Shown here: one piece after another, positions 47,406 through 58,296 of the stretch
How positions within the stretch are numbered: the stretch's first letter is position 1
Layout of the letters: each line of letters starts with the position of its first letter
Assembly (NCBI RefSeq): GCF_021496665.1
Contig: NZ_CP071246.1
Span: 806,001 to 870,000, forward strand
Source of the DNA: Corynebacterium sp. CNCTC7651
Lineage (GTDB): Bacteria > Actinomycetota > Actinomycetes > Mycobacteriales > Mycobacteriaceae
Direction of reading: 5' to 3'
Length of the DNA stretch: 64,000 nt
The notes under the pieces: generated by a model
Databases searched by the model: none
Told to the model about the DNA's origin: nothing
Seen by the model: the letters and a program-made list of their open reading frames with translations, nothing else
Made by a program: the position numbers and the translations under genes

Positions 47406-47939
47406 ATGGCTAACCTGACCGGCACCTACAACATCGACCCGGCACACACCTCCATCGGTTTTATCGTCCGTCACGCAATGGTGACCAAGGTGCGCGGCGA
47501 GTTCTCCGACTTCGATGCCACCATCACCATCGCTGAGAACCCGGCGGAGAGCACCGCATCCGGCACCGTTCGCACCGCCAGCATTGATACCCGCAACGAG
47601 GACCGCGACGCGCACGTGCGTGGCGACGACTTCTTCGCCGTCGAGCAGTACCCGGAGATGACCTTCACCGCTACCAGCTTCGATGTCGACGCTGCTGGCA
47701 ACGGCACCGTCACCGGCGATCTGACCATCAAGGCGACCACCAAGCCGGTCACCTTCGACGTTGAGACCTTCGGCGTGGAGGAGGATCCGTTCGGCAACAC
47801 CCGCATCGGCTTCGAGGCAAAGACCTCCATCCTCCGCACCGAGTACGGCATCGACTTCCAGGCTCCGCTGAACTCTGGCGGTATGCTGGTGGGCGAGAAG
47901 GTTGAGATCGAGATCGAGGGCTCCGGCATCAAGCAGTAA
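47406..47939 (+). CDS. YceI-family lipid-binding protein
   Basis: A 177-residue YceI-domain protein, a beta-barrel lipocalin-like fold binding isoprenoid-type lipids. Start GTYNIDPAHTSIGFIVRHAMVTKVRGEF is the classic YceI opening, and LTIKATTKPVTFDVE and GFEAKTSILRTEYGID follow. No signal peptide is visible, so it acts in the cytoplasm. CGAAAGGC precedes the ATG at 47406. A strong terminator follows. Confidence 0.93.
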   Translation: MANLTGTYNIDPAHTSIGFIVRHAMVTKVRGEFSDFDATITIAENPAESTASGTVRTASIDTRNEDRDAHVRGDDFFAVEQYPEMTFTATSFDVDAAGNGTVTGDLTIKATTKPVTFDVETFGVEEDPFGNTRIGFEAKTSILRTEYGIDFQAPLNSGGMLVGEKVEIEIEGSGIKQ

Positions 47940-47961
47940 TCAAAGGCCCTTCTGAGCACCA

Positions 47962-47992
47962 AAAACCGGCTGGTACGGCACCAGCCGGTTTT
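47962..47992 (+). terminator. Terminator of yceI-like gene
   Basis: A perfect 12-bp stem AAAACCGGCTGG / CCAGCCGGTTTT with a seven-base loop and T-rich 3' end. Convergent with the peptidase gene, it may serve both. Confidence 0.85.
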
Positions 47993-48048
47993 CTCATGCC
48001 GTGAACCTACTCGGCAACAGTAGCTGCAGGTGCGCCCGCGGGGCGAAC

Positions 48049-49791
48049 CTATTCTGCGGCGGGCACCTCGTCAGCAGCCCCAGCCTCAGCGGCAGCCTCA
48101 CCCTCCGCAGCAGGCGCCTCTGCGTTGCCGGCCTCGACAGCCTGCATCGCTGGCTGCTGGAAGAAGCCCGGCAGGTCGAGCGGGCCGAAGATGCCCTTGA
48201 CCAGGTAGTCCACCACGGCCTGGTCCACAACCTGGTTGCCGGAGCCAACGTGGGCGTGGCCGGGGCCGTGCACGGTGACCAGGTGGGAATTCATCGCGTC
48301 CGCGATGGCGTGGCGGCCCTGGAACACGGTCTGCGGATCGCCTGTGCCGTTGATCTGCAGGGGCTGGGTGGCTAGCTGGGAGCCGTCGATAGGCATGAGC
48401 CCCGCGATGGGGGCGACGCCGTTGCAGCTCAGGCCGGAACCCAGGGCTGCGAACGGGAGGGAGAAGACGTCGCCGGTGTGGCTGGCCCAGAGCGCCTTGG
48501 GCAGGAGACGCGGGTCGCCGGGGGCGACGTTCTCGTTGCAGGACTGCACGGACATCAGGATTGCGCGGGCCTCAGCCTGGCCCTCGGCCTCCTCGACCAG
48601 CTTCGGATCCGGCTGCGGAATCGTCTCGCCGCGCTGCTCCATCTCCGCCTTCGCCGCCTCAACCTCGGCCTTGAGGGAGCCGTTGGTGGTGCGGGCGATA
48701 GTGTCCCACGCCAGCGGGACGGGGAGCAGCTGGTGCGTCATCAGCAGCAGCTCCGAGTTCGCCTGGTTCGCGCCCGGGTTGCGCAGACGGGACGCGGCGC
48801 CCTCCGCCTCCACGCGGGCCTTGCCGGTGGAGGTGATGAAGTCTGCGCCCGCTTGGCCGGTGAATTCCAGGCCCGGCGGCAGGTCGCCGATGCGCGCCGG
48901 CGGGGGAGCGACAGTCGGGTTCGTCCCCGTCTCCGCCAGGATGGTGTTGTACCAGTACTGGTAGGCCTTCAGCGGGGTGTCGCCCATGTGGTACGTTGCG
49001 TCATTCTCCGCGACCCAGGCGAAGTAGTCGTACAACGCGTTCTGGTAGCCCAGCTCCTGGCTGGCGCCGATGCGCGTCCAGAAAAACTCCGGGTCCGCCG
49101 CCGAATCCAGCACCACGCGGTCGGTGTGCTGCGGGTACGCGGTGGCGTAGGCGGAGCCGAGGTACGTGCCGTAGGACGCGCCGATGATGGAAATCTGCTC
49201 CTCGCCCAGCGCCTGGCGCACCTGCTCCCAGTCGCGCACATTGGACTCCGTGGTAATGGTGTTGACGTAGCCGGGGCGCTTCTGATCGCACAGGTCGCGC
49301 ACCAGGCGGCCGGGGGTCACCGTGGAATCAAACTGCGTCTTCAGCATGCCCTGCGGGGTGGACAGATCCGGGTCCGCGCATTCCAGCTGGGTAGAGTGGC
49401 GCAGGCCGCGCGGCTGAACCGCAATCAGGTCGTACTGGTTCAGCAGCTCCTTCGGCCACAGCGCGTTGCCGTCCTCGGTGCCCACGTAGCCGTACGCGTC
49501 CACACCCGGGCCGCCCGGGTTGGTGAACACCGCGCCGCGGCGCGCAGCCTGGTCCTTCGCCGGCACGCGCACGAACCCGACGGTGATCTTCTCCCCGTCC
49601 GGGTTGGCGTAGTTCATCGGCACCTCCACACGCCCGCACTGCGCACCCTTGGCGGTGACGTGCACCGGGCACGGCTCCCACGTAATGGAGCTGTTCTCGC
49701 TTGCCGACGCCGCCCCGACCGGCGCCAAAGCAAGACCCACACCGGCAGCAACTGCGGTGCACAGACGGAGAGGAGAGGTGGAAGATTTCAC
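48049..49791 (-). CDS. Secreted alpha/beta-hydrolase, tripeptidyl aminopeptidase-like
   Basis: A 580-residue secreted serine hydrolase of the TAP/SlpD type. A signal peptide (RLCTAVAAGVGLALAPVGAASA) is followed by TNPGGPG (oxyanion), the nucleophile GASYGTY, an Asp in NGTGDPQT and the catalytic His in HGPGHAHVG. The C-terminus is Ala/Glu-rich (AEAPAAEGEAAAEAG) and probably disordered. It releases short peptides from N-termini outside the cell. I chose the GTG at 49791 (AAAGGATCC before it); an ATG 45 bases upstream would add a non-signal-like extension. Confidence 0.9.
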   Translation of the reverse strand: MKSSTSPLRLCTAVAAGVGLALAPVGAASASENSSITWEPCPVHVTAKGAQCGRVEVPMNYANPDGEKITVGFVRVPAKDQAARRGAVFTNPGGPGVDAYGYVGTEDGNALWPKELLNQYDLIAVQPRGLRHSTQLECADPDLSTPQGMLKTQFDSTVTPGRLVRDLCDQKRPGYVNTITTESNVRDWEQVRQALGEEQISIIGASYGTYLGSAYATAYPQHTDRVVLDSAADPEFFWTRIGASQELGYQNALYDYFAWVAENDATYHMGDTPLKAYQYWYNTILAETGTNPTVAPPPARIGDLPPGLEFTGQAGADFITSTGKARVEAEGAASRLRNPGANQANSELLLMTHQLLPVPLAWDTIARTTNGSLKAEVEAAKAEMEQRGETIPQPDPKLVEEAEGQAEARAILMSVQSCNENVAPGDPRLLPKALWASHTGDVFSLPFAALGSGLSCNGVAPIAGLMPIDGSQLATQPLQINGTGDPQTVFQGRHAIADAMNSHLVTVHGPGHAHVGSGNQVVDQAVVDYLVKGIFGPLDLPGFFQQPAMQAVEAGNAEAPAAEGEAAAEAGAADEVPAAE

Positions 49792-49870
49792 GGCGGATCC
49801 TTTCTGCTTGCCCGAGGAAAGTGTATGGAAAAACATTGGAATCCGCTTGGATTTTCCTTTCGGACACGCA

Positions 49871-49908
49871 AAAAACCGGCCGCACCCCGTGGGAGGGGGC
49901 GGCCGGCT
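49871..49908 (-). terminator. Terminator of lutC
   Basis: An 8-bp stem CCGGCCGC / GCGGCCGG, followed on the minus strand by a T-run (GGTTTTTTGCG). Confidence 0.8.
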
Positions 49909-49946
49909 TCGGCGGTTCGCGGCGGCTAGCCGGGTGCGAGTGGCGG

Positions 49947-50660
49947 CTAGTGCACAACCATCACGATCAGGTCGCGCGGGCCGTGGACACCCTCGACGCG
50001 CACGAGCTCAATGTCGGAGGTAGCGGAGCCGCCGGAAATCATGGTGGTCGGCTTCTCCGGGTCTAGGCGGGCAATCAGCTCCGGTACGCCGTAGACCACG
50101 GTCTCCGGGCGGACGATGACCACGTGGCGGTCCGGCACCAGGGACAGTGCGCGGCGGCCGCACTCCGGGCCGGCCTCCAGCACGATGGTGCCGGTCTGCG
50201 CGGAGGTCACCTTGGAATCCGTGACCGCGGCACCGATGGGGCCGAGGTCGCGGGGGTCGCTCGAAGGATCGTCGGCACGCGCCTCGCCCTGGAAAGCGTC
50301 GAAAAGCGCGGCGTCCATGCCGGGGGCGTAGACGATGTCGGTCGCCTCACGCTCCGCCAGGATCTTCGCGATGTCCTCGCCCAAGGTCTCCTCCGTGGTT
50401 TCCACCACGGTGGCCTTGTAGTCCAGGAGGCGGTCGATCAACATCTCGCGCAGTTCCTCGGCGTTCAGGTCGGACTCGGTGCGGTAGTTGCGGATTGCCT
50501 CGACGTGCGCCGGGGCGTTGGAGAGCTGCTGCGCGTTGCGGATGCGCTTCAGCATTTCCTTCTTCGCGTCGGCGTTGCGGCGCTCATCGTCGCCGAAAGA
50601 GCCGAACTTGCCTGCGCGGTCGGCGCCAGCCGCGCCGCCGGCGGTTACTTTGCTGGTCAT
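49947..50660 (-). CDS. lutC: Lactate utilisation protein C (LUD domain)
   Basis: A 237-residue LUD-domain protein, the third subunit of the iron-sulfur L-lactate oxidising complex LutABC. The C-terminal part has TGTIVLEAGPECGRRALSLVPDRHVVIV, typical of LutC. It is last in the operon, three bases after lutB, with the terminator at 49871. It is intact, unlike lutB. Confidence 0.92.
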   Translation of the reverse strand: MTSKVTAGGAAGADRAGKFGSFGDDERRNADAKKEMLKRIRNAQQLSNAPAHVEAIRNYRTESDLNAEELREMLIDRLLDYKATVVETTEETLGEDIAKILAEREATDIVYAPGMDAALFDAFQGEARADDPSSDPRDLGPIGAAVTDSKVTSAQTGTIVLEAGPECGRRALSLVPDRHVVIVRPETVVYGVPELIARLDPEKPTTMISGGSATSDIELVRVEGVHGPRDLIVMVVH

Positions 50661-50663
50661 TGC

Positions 50664-52245
50664 CTACAACTCCTCATTCGGTCCGGCGAGACGGTCAGTT
50701 GCGTTGTTCGGGTCCAAGCCGATGCCCGGGCCGCGGCCCGGGATGCCCTCGCGGCGGGCTTCAGCCAAAAGGTCCTGCGCCTCGTCCGTATCCCACCACT
50801 GGCGGAAAGACTTCTTCGGCGGCACAGCCACGTCGCGGTACTCGGTCCAGCCGCTGATCGGCGGCGGCATGGTGCTGATCTCGCCGTTGCCGCCGCCAAG
50901 GAGGCGGCCCAGGGCAACCATGCGCACGGCGCGGTTCCACAGACCAGCGTTGCCCCACAGGAGGCTGATCATGCCGAAGGCCTTGGACTCCAGGAACGGG
51001 GTCTCATTCTTCACCTTCTGGTGGCGCAGCTCCAAGCAGGATGTCCGTGATCGGGATGCGCACCGGGCACACCTCGTCGCAGCGGCCGCACAGGGAGGAC
51101 GCGAACGGCAGGGAGCCGTTCGGGTCATCCGTGGAGTCGATGCCGGTCAGCTGCGGGGTGAGGATGGCGCCGATCGGGCCCGGGTAGGTGGAGCCGTAGG
51201 AGTGGCCGCCTGCGCGCTCGTAGACCGGGCAAACGTTCAGGCAGGCGGAGCAGCGGATGCACTTCAGTGCCTCGCGGCCGATCTCGCTGGACAGGGCAGC
51301 GGTGCGGCCGTTGTCGATCAGCACGATGTGGAAGTTCTGCGGGCCGTCGCCCTCCGTCACACCAGTCCATAGGGAGGTGTACGGGTTCATGCGCTCGCCG
51401 GTGGAGGAGCGCGGCAGGAGCTGGAGGAACACGCCGAGATCGTCGTACGTCGGCAAGAGCTTCTCAATGCCCATGACGGAGATCAGGGTCTCCGGCAGGG
51501 TCAGGCACATGCGGCCGTTGCCCTCAGACTCCACGATGGAGACGGTGCCGGTCTCGGCGATACCGAAGTTCACGCCGGAGATGGCCACCTTGGCCTTCAT
51601 GAACTGCTCGCGCAGGTAGGAGCGCGCAGCCTCGGCCAGCTCCGGCGGGTTGGCGGTCAGGGTGTCATCCGTGTTCGGCATCTTCTCCACGAAGATGTCG
51701 CGGATCTCGGCGCGGTTACGGTGGATCGCCGGCACCAGGATGTGGGACGGGAAATCCTCGCCCAGCTGGACAATCAGCTCCGCCAGGTCGGTCTCCTGGG
51801 CGAAGATGCCGCGCTTCTCCAGCTCTTCGTTGAGCGCGATCTCCTGGGTGGCCATGGACTTGATCTTGACCACGTTCTTCTCGCCCGTCTCCTCGATGAG
51901 GCGGGCGATGATCTCGTTCGCCTCCTTGGAGTCGCGGGCCCAGTGCACGTGGCCGCCGCGGGCGGTGACGTTGCGCTCAAACTCCTCCAGCAGCTCCGGC
52001 ATGCGCGCAGCAACGTCCTGCTTGATGGTGGAGCCGGCGGTGCGCAGATCCTGCCAGTCCGCGACCTCATCCACCACGCCCTGGCGCTTCACGCGGATGG
52101 TGGTGGTGGCGTAGTTGAGATTGCGGCGCTTGGTTACGTTGTCCAGCTCGCGGTGGGCCGCTTTCTGGAACTTTTCGCTGCCGCGCAGGTGGTTCGGGCC
52201 GACGGCGTGCGGCGGCATCGTGGGCTTGCCAAGTGCAACTTTCAC
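50664..52245 (-). pseudogene. lutB: Lactate utilisation iron-sulfur protein B, +1 frameshift
   Basis: The LUD/ferredoxin subunit of LutABC. The GTG at 52245 overlaps the lutA stop. The frame covers the LUD domain and both cluster motifs, CIRCSACLNVCPVY and CGRCDEVCPVR. At about 51032 one extra C (G on the coding strand) turns DILLELRHQ into DILLGAAPPEGEE and a stop at 51004, giving 413 residues. The true C-terminus (ELRHQKVKNETPFLESKAFG...) lies in the next frame to 50664. Deleting one base restores 526 residues. The truncated protein keeps all cluster cysteines, so partial activity cannot be ruled out. Confidence 0.85.
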
Positions 52246-53027
52246 AGCATCTTCTCCTTCGAGTAAGCGGCCGACGTCGGCGTCCACGGGTGCTCCTTGG
52301 TGGAAGCCAGGATCTCAGCCATGTGCACGGCGCGGATACCGCTGTGCTGGCGGCTCATCGCGCCCGCGATGTTCATCAGGCAGGAAGAGTCACCCGCGGT
52401 GACGTACTCCGCCTTCGTGTCCTTGATGTGGCGGGTCTTGTCCGACACCATGGCGGCGGAGACCTCGCTCATCTTCACTGCGAAGGTGCCGCCGAAGCCG
52501 CAGCACTCCTCCTCATTCGGCAGGTCCACCAGCTCCAGGCCCTCAACGGCGCGCAGCAGGTCCTTCGGACGCTCGCCCACCTTGATGAAGCGCTTGGAGT
52601 GGCAGGAAGCGTGGTAGGTCACGCGGTGCGGGAAGAACGCACCCACGTCGTAAGTGCCGGCCACGTCCACGATGAACTCGGACAGGTCATAGGTCTTCTT
52701 GGCGGTCTTCTCAGCGCCGTCGGCAAGCGCCTTGCTCCCGTAACGGTCCGCAATGCGCACGTGCTGCTCGCGCACGGCGCCGGTGCAGGAGCCCGAGGGG
52801 ACAACCACGTAGTCGATGGACGGGTCGGAGAAGGTGTCGACGTACGTCTCAATGATCGGCACAGCCTGCTCCTGGTAGCCGGTGTTGACGTGCATCTGGC
52901 CGCAGCAGGTCTGCGACTCCGGGAACACTACTTCGAATCCGAGGCGGGAAAGCACCAGGGCGGAAGCCTTGTGCGCGTCGGGGAAGAGGGCGTCACCGAT
53001 ACAAGTAGAGAACAGCGCTACTCGCAT
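52242..53027 (-). CDS. lutA: Lactate utilisation protein A (CCG domains)
   Basis: A 261-residue protein with two cysteine-rich CCG domains, the catalytic-type subunit of the LutABC L-lactate oxidase. First set is STCIGD, SQTCCGQM and SGSCTG; second is YHASCHSKR, EEECCGFGG and GDSSCLMN. It oxidises L-lactate to pyruvate with LutB and LutC. It is downstream of lctP with a hairpin between. Confidence 0.93.
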   Translation of the reverse strand: MRVALFSTCIGDALFPDAHKASALVLSRLGFEVVFPESQTCCGQMHVNTGYQEQAVPIIETYVDTFSDPSIDYVVVPSGSCTGAVREQHVRIADRYGSKALADGAEKTAKKTYDLSEFIVDVAGTYDVGAFFPHRVTYHASCHSKRFIKVGERPKDLLRAVEGLELVDLPNEEECCGFGGTFAVKMSEVSAAMVSDKTRHIKDTKAEYVTAGDSSCLMNIAGAMSRQHSGIRAVHMAEILASTKEHPWTPTSAAYSKEKML

Positions 53028-53089
53028 GTGGGCTCCTTAAAAGGGGGGTAGGTAAACAGCGGTTATGCGGTCAAGCGATACACAGAAGC

Positions 53090-53113
53090 CCCGCCAACCA
53101 ACTGGTCAGCGGG
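53090..53113 (-). terminator. Hairpin between lctP and lutA
   Basis: CCCGC / GCGGG stem with inner ACCA/TGGT pairing, followed by GCTTCTG on the minus strand. It could partly terminate or process the lctP-lut transcript. Confidence 0.45.
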
Positions 53114-53139
53114 ACTCCAGTGGTACAGGTGTGATTTTA

Positions 53140-54821
53140 CTACGGGACAACCGGTGCGAGGCCGGAAAGGACGTTCGTCTGCAGGAACACCATCAGGCAG
53201 ACGGCGAGCAGGAAGGCGAAGGACCACGGGACGACCTTCTTGAAGATCTCGGACTCCTTGCCCTCCATGTTCACCGAGGTGGCGGCGATGGCAAGGGACT
53301 GCGGGGAGATCATCTTGCCCACAACACCACCGGTGGTGTTGGCGGCCAGCATGAGGTCCGGGTTGAGGCCCAGGCGGTCCGCCGCCGTGACCTGCAGGTT
53401 TGCAAACAGGGCGTTCGCCGAGGTGTCGGAGCGGTGACGGCCACGCCCACCCAGCCGAGGACCGGCGCGAGGAAGGCGAAGGCCGGGCCGAGGTTGGCGA
53501 AGTACTCGCCGATGGTCACGGTCTGGCCGGAGTAGTTCATCACAAACGCCAGCGCCAGGACCAGGAAGATGGTGGCTGCGGACCAGCGCATGCGGTACGC
53601 GGTGTCCGTGAACTCCTTGCCCACCTGGCCCCAGGTGAGCTTGTAGCGGCCGTTCTCGTCCCAGATCATGTAGATGATGGTCACGATCAGGCCGGAGATG
53701 ATCAGCAGCGTGCCCGGGTTGTTGATGTAGGCGAAGGAGTAGTCCGTCTTCACATCGCCGCCCGCGGCGTTGAGCAGCTTGCCGGTCTCAATGCCCGGCC
53801 ACGGGAAGGAGATCTTGAAGCTCTTCAGCCAGTTCGGGATGGTGGTGCCCAGGTTGGCAATACCGAAGATGACAACCACGATGGCGTACGGCAGCAGGGC
53901 CATCCACACGCGGTTGGCCGGCAGGTGGATCTCGTCGGAGGAGTGGCCCTCCACCTCGAGCCCCAGGCGCTGGCGCAGCTCAGGCACGCCAACCGGCTTC
54001 CAGAACCGCAGGAGCACGAAGGCGGCGCCCAGTGCCACGATGCAGGCCACCACGTCGGTGAGCTGGTACTGGAAGAAGTTGGAGGTCCACCACTGCGCGA
54101 TACCGAAGGACAGGCCGATGACGAAGGCCGCCGGGGCGGTCTCCTTCACGCCGCGCCAGCCGTCGACCAGGAAGGCAATGATGAACGGCACGAAGAACGC
54201 CAGGAACGGGGTCTGGTGGCCCACGATGGCGGCGATGTTCTGGGTCTGCTCCAGGGTACGGCCGCCCACGTCACCGGCGGTGGTGATCGGGATAGCCACG
54301 GCACCGAAGGCCACCGGGGCGGTGTTGGCAAGCAGCACGATGGTAGCGGCGCGCAGCGGCGGGATGCCCAGGGTGAGGATCATCGTTGCGGTAATGGCAA
54401 CCGGGGCGCCGAAGCCGGCGAGGGCTTCAAGCAGGCCACCGAAGCAGAACGCGATGAGCATGGCCTGGATGCGTACGTCGCCGTTGCCCATCTTGTCAAA
54501 GACCAGGCGCAGGTCCTCGAAGCGGCCGGAGGCCACGGTGATCTGGTAGAACCAGATCGCGCTGAGGATGGTCCACACGATGGGGAAGAGGCCGTAGAGG
54601 CCGCCGCGCAGCGCGGAGGACAGGGCCATGGCGGTGGGCATGTGGAAGCCGAAGATGGCCACCAGGATGGCAACTGCCAGGGCGACAAGTGCCGAGGTGT
54701 GTGCGCGGGCCTTGACGCCCAGCAGCATGATGAAGAAGGTGATCAGCGGCAGGGTGGATACCAGCGCTGAGAGTCCGACGCTGCCCCCGACAGCATCGGT
54801 GAACACCTGGAATTGGTTCAT
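53140..54821 (-). pseudogene. lctP: L-lactate permease, -1 frameshift
   Basis: An LctP-family permease that imports L-lactate (glycolate) with protons. The ATG at 54821 follows AAGGAG. The first frame covers about 11 membrane segments to GWVGVAVT. There one C is missing at about 53432 (GSDTSANALF expected, APTPRRTPCL found). The frame then reads nonsense to 53310. The correct C-terminus (NTTGGVVGKMISPQSLAIA... two more helices) continues in another frame to 53140. Restoring one base gives 560 residues, the usual length. Without it the final helices are lost, and these are conserved. Confidence 0.87.
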
Positions 54822-54943
54822 GAACACGCTCCTTGTAAGCGAGTCGGGAGGTGCGCGCGACGCGACGCGCGCCCGGGGACTGAAGCTACGGAAATCAGGG
54901 CCGGCCGGAACGCGTCTGTGTGGGGCACATCATGCATGCACGG

Positions 54944-54956
54944 CTCTGTGATCCAC
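54944..54956. promoter_or_regulatory. CTGTGATCCACAG palindrome upstream of lctP
   Basis: A 13-base palindrome (CTGTG-ATC-CACAG) about 125 bases before lctP. Half-sites TGTG/CACA resemble part of GlxR/CRP-type sites, but the spacing is too short for a full one. The rest of the 327-base gap 54822-55148 holds no gene; a TACACT -10 box for argS lies near 55133. Confidence 0.35.
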
Positions 54957-55148
54957 AGCGAATTATGACATTGTGCGAATGCTATTCATACTTATCTGCC
55001 ACTTTGGGCAACGAGATTTGGGCCACGTTTTTCTCCGCGCACGTATAGCTGGTGTTTTATCGTTTTGCGGGGGTAACCATCTGGTTGGTCCGGGGGTGGG
55101 GAGAGGGCATGGAGAAGGCCGGGAAAAGCTGAATTACACTTGGCCCCC

Positions 55149-56825
55149 ATGACACCAGCGGACCTTGCATCCACCATCCGGCAGATCACCGTGGACGTGC
55201 TGCGCGCACGCGACCTGGACACCGACGCGGTTCCGGAGGTGGTCACCGTTGAGCGCCCTCGCAACCCGGAACACGGCGATTACGCCACCAACGTTGCGCT
55301 GCAGGTGGCGAAGAAGGTGGGCATGAACCCGCGCGAGCTGGGCCAGCTGCTTGCCGACGCGCTTTTGAACCACCCCGCAGTCGAATCCGCCGAGATCGCC
55401 GGCCCGGGCTTCATCAACCTGCGCCTGGCCAGCGACGCGCAGGGGCAGCTCGTTGCGCAGATCCTGGAGCAGGGTGCCGCCTACGGGGCTTCTTCGCTTT
55501 ACGACGGTCAGAAGATCAACCTCGAATTCGTTTCCGCCAACCCGACCGGGCCGATCCACTTGGGCGGCACACGCTGGGCTGCGGTGGGCGACTCGCTCGG
55601 CCGCGTGCTGGAGGCCTCCGGCGCAGAGGTGACGCGCGAGTACTACTTCAACGACCACGGCGGCCAGATCGACCGCTTCGCCCGCTCCCTCGTGGCGGCC
55701 GCGAAGAACGAGCCGACCCCGGAGGACGGCTACGGCGGCGGGTACATCAGGGAGATTGCGCAGGCGATCGTCGATAAGCATGGCCCTGCAGCTGTCGAGG
55801 GGGACGCGGCCGAGGTGCAGGAGTTGTTCCGCGCCGAGGGTGTGGAGATGATGTTTGCGCAGATCAAGCAGTCGCTGCACGAATTCGGCGTGGACTTTGA
55901 CGTGTACTTCCACGAGAACTCCCTGTTCGAGTCCGGCGCGGTGGACAAGGCGATTCAGACGCTGAAGGGCAACGGCAACCTGTACGAGGCCGAGGGCGCG
56001 TGGTGGCTGCGCTCCACCGATTTCGGCGACGACAAGGACCGTGTGGTGATTAAGTCCGACGGCAACGCGGCGTACATTGCCGGCGACATCGCGTACGTGG
56101 CGGACAAGTTCGACCGCGGGCACACGCTGGCGATTTACATGCTGGGTGCGGACCACCACGGCTACATCGCGCGTCTGCGCGCCGCCGCCCAGGCGCTGGG
56201 GTATGACCCGGCGGCCGTGGAGGTGCTGATTGGCCAGCTGGTGAACCTTGTGCGCGACGGCGAGGCCGTGAAGATGTCCAAGCGCGCCGGCACGGTGATC
56301 ACGCTGGAGGACCTGGTGGACGCGATCGGCGTGGACGGCGCGCGCTACGCGCTGGTGCGCTCCTCCGTGGACTCCGGGCTGGATATTGACCTGGACCTGT
56401 GGACCAAGCAGTCCTCGGACAACCCCGTCTACTACGTGCAGTACGCGCACGCGCGCCTGTGCTCCATCGAGCGCCGCGCGGCGGAGGCTGGTGTTGGCGG
56501 CGAAAAGGCCGCTGACGGGTCGGGCGATGTGGACTACGGCCTGCTGAACCACGAGAAGGAGGGCGACCTGATCCGCACCCTCGGCGAGTTCCCGGCGGTG
56601 GTGAAGGCCGCGGCGGAGCTGCGAGAGCCGCACCGCATCGCCCGCTACGCCGAGGAGCTGGCGAGTGCCTTCCACAAGTTCTACGACTCCTGCCAGATCC
56701 TGCCCAAGCAGGGCGAGGACCCGGAGCCGATCCACGCCGCGCGCCTTGAGCTGGCCCGCGCCACGCGCCAGGTACTGGCCAACGCGCTGGGCCTGATCGG
56801 TGTGTCCGCGCCGGAGCGGATGTAG
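55149..56825 (+). CDS. argS: Arginyl-tRNA synthetase
   Basis: A 558-residue class-I synthetase charging tRNA-Arg. The HIGH-type motif is [14 protein letters not shown] (about 131-144), and the KMSKS motif is VKMSKRAG near residue 377. The anticodon-binding domain is at the C-terminus ([26 protein letters not shown]). The start at 55149 lies shortly after a TACACT -10 box, so the message may be leaderless. Heads the argS-lysA-hom-thrB cluster; lysA starts 13 bases later. A GTCGATAAGC motif at 55770 encodes IVDK. Confidence 0.97.
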   Translation: MTPADLASTIRQITVDVLRARDLDTDAVPEVVTVERPRNPEHGDYATNVALQVAKKVGMNPRELGQLLADALLNHPAVESAEIAGPGFINLRLASDAQGQLVAQILEQGAAYGASSLYDGQKINLEFVSANPTGPIHLGGTRWAAVGDSLGRVLEASGAEVTREYYFNDHGGQIDRFARSLVAAAKNEPTPEDGYGGGYIREIAQAIVDKHGPAAVEGDAAEVQELFRAEGVEMMFAQIKQSLHEFGVDFDVYFHENSLFESGAVDKAIQTLKGNGNLYEAEGAWWLRSTDFGDDKDRVVIKSDGNAAYIAGDIAYVADKFDRGHTLAIYMLGADHHGYIARLRAAAQALGYDPAAVEVLIGQLVNLVRDGEAVKMSKRAGTVITLEDLVDAIGVDGARYALVRSSVDSGLDIDLDLWTKQSSDNPVYYVQYAHARLCSIERRAAEAGVGGEKAADGSGDVDYGLLNHEKEGDLIRTLGEFPAVVKAAAELREPHRIARYAEELASAFHKFYDSCQILPKQGEDPEPIHAARLELARATRQVLANALGLIGVSAPERM

Positions 56826-56838
56826 GGGTTCTTAGAGC

Positions 56839-58203
56839 ATGACTGTATTTATCTCTACCCCGTACGGGGAGGATGCCGGCACGTTCAACGACCTGCCTGC
56901 CCACGTCTGGCCGCGCTGCGCCAAGCGCGAGGAGGACGGCGTGATCACCATCGCCGGGGTGCCGCTGACCGAGATCGCCGAAGAGTACGGCACGCCCGTG
57001 ATGGTGGTGGATGAGGATGATTTCCGCTCCCGCTGCCGGGACATGGCCGAGGCGTTCCGCGGCGCCGGCAACGTGCACTACGCGTCTAAGGCGTTCCTCA
57101 CGCGACGCGTAGCCAAGTGGGTCGAAGAAGAGGGCTTGGCGCTGGACGTTGCCAGCGAGAATGAGCTGCGCATTGCGCTGGCTGCGGATTTCCCGCCGGA
57201 GCGCATCACGGTGCACGGCAACAACAAGTCCGAGGCGTTTTTGCGCCTGTGCGTGGAGTCCCGCGTGGGACACGTGGTGATTGACTCCCACCAGGAGCTT
57301 GCGCAGCTGGAGGCAGTAGCGGGTGAGCTTGGTGCGAGCCAGGACGTGTTCATCCGCGTCAAGCCTGGTGTAGACGCGCACACGCACGAATTCATCGCCA
57401 CCTCGCACGAGGACCAGAAGTTCGGCATCTCGCTGGCTTCCGGCGAAGCGTACCGCGCTGCGGTGGCCGCCATCGAGGCGGAGCACCTAGAGCTCACCGG
57501 CCTGCACTGCCACGTTGGCTCCCAGGTGTTCGACGCGGAGGGTTTCAAGCTGGCCGCCGAGCGCGTGCTTGGCCTCTACGCCCAGATTTTCAACGAGCGC
57601 GGCGTGGCCCTGGACTACCTGGACCTGGGCGGCGGCTACGGCATCGCCTACATGCCGGGCGAGGAGCCGCTGGATGTTGCACTTGTGGCGCAGGACCTGC
57701 TGCGCGCCGTACAGGAAGCGGCGGATGAGCTCGGTATTTCCGCACCGACCGTGGTGGTTGAGCCGGGCCGCGCGATCGCCGGCCCCGCCGCCGTGACCGT
57801 CTACACCGCCGGCGTGATCAAGGACGTGGACACCTCCTACACCACGTCGCGCCGCTACATCGCCGTCGACGGCGGCATGAGCGACAACATCCGCCCCTCG
57901 CTCTACGGGGCTCTTTACGACGCCCGCGTGGCCAACCGCTTCACCGAGGGCACGCCGACGGCGACGCGCCTGGTGGGCTCGCACTGCGAGAGCGGCGACA
58001 TCCTTATCGAGGACGTAAAGTGGCCCGACGACATCGCTCCGGGCGACCTGATTGTGCTGGCAGCGACGGGTGCCTACTGCTATCCGATGGCGTCGAACTA
58101 CAACTCCTTCGGCCGCCCGGCGGTGGTCAGCGTTCGCGCTGGCCGCGTCACACCGATGGTGCGCCGCGAGACGGTGGAGGACATCCTGGCCCGCGAATAC
58201 TAG
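56839..58203 (+). CDS. lysA: Diaminopimelate decarboxylase
   Basis: A 454-residue PLP enzyme, the last step of lysine synthesis (meso-DAP to lysine). The PLP lysine lies in HYASKAF (about residue 79), HCHVGSQ holds the stacking histidine and GGGYGIAY is the phosphate-binding loop. The C-terminal [13 protein letters not shown] contains the active-site cysteine from the partner chain. In corynebacteria argS and lysA are co-transcribed. Confidence 0.97.
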   Translation: MTVFISTPYGEDAGTFNDLPAHVWPRCAKREEDGVITIAGVPLTEIAEEYGTPVMVVDEDDFRSRCRDMAEAFRGAGNVHYASKAFLTRRVAKWVEEEGLALDVASENELRIALAADFPPERITVHGNNKSEAFLRLCVESRVGHVVIDSHQELAQLEAVAGELGASQDVFIRVKPGVDAHTHEFIATSHEDQKFGISLASGEAYRAAVAAIEAEHLELTGLHCHVGSQVFDAEGFKLAAERVLGLYAQIFNERGVALDYLDLGGGYGIAYMPGEEPLDVALVAQDLLRAVQEAADELGISAPTVVVEPGRAIAGPAAVTVYTAGVIKDVDTSYTTSRRYIAVDGGMSDNIRPSLYGALYDARVANRFTEGTPTATRLVGSHCESGDILIEDVKWPDDIAPGDLIVLAATGAYCYPMASNYNSFGRPAVVSVRAGRVTPMVRRETVEDILAREY

Positions 58204-58296
58204 AGGGCGGGTGTGCTGGGGGACCAGTTAGACTAGCGCGCAGTTGTGCCGGTTGACGGCACGGTACTGCGACTTTTGCAACGAAACGAGGATCTG

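Noticed and set aside
54944-54956. Full GlxR/CRP operator
   Set aside because: Half-sites are present but the three-base spacer is too short; kept only as a palindrome.
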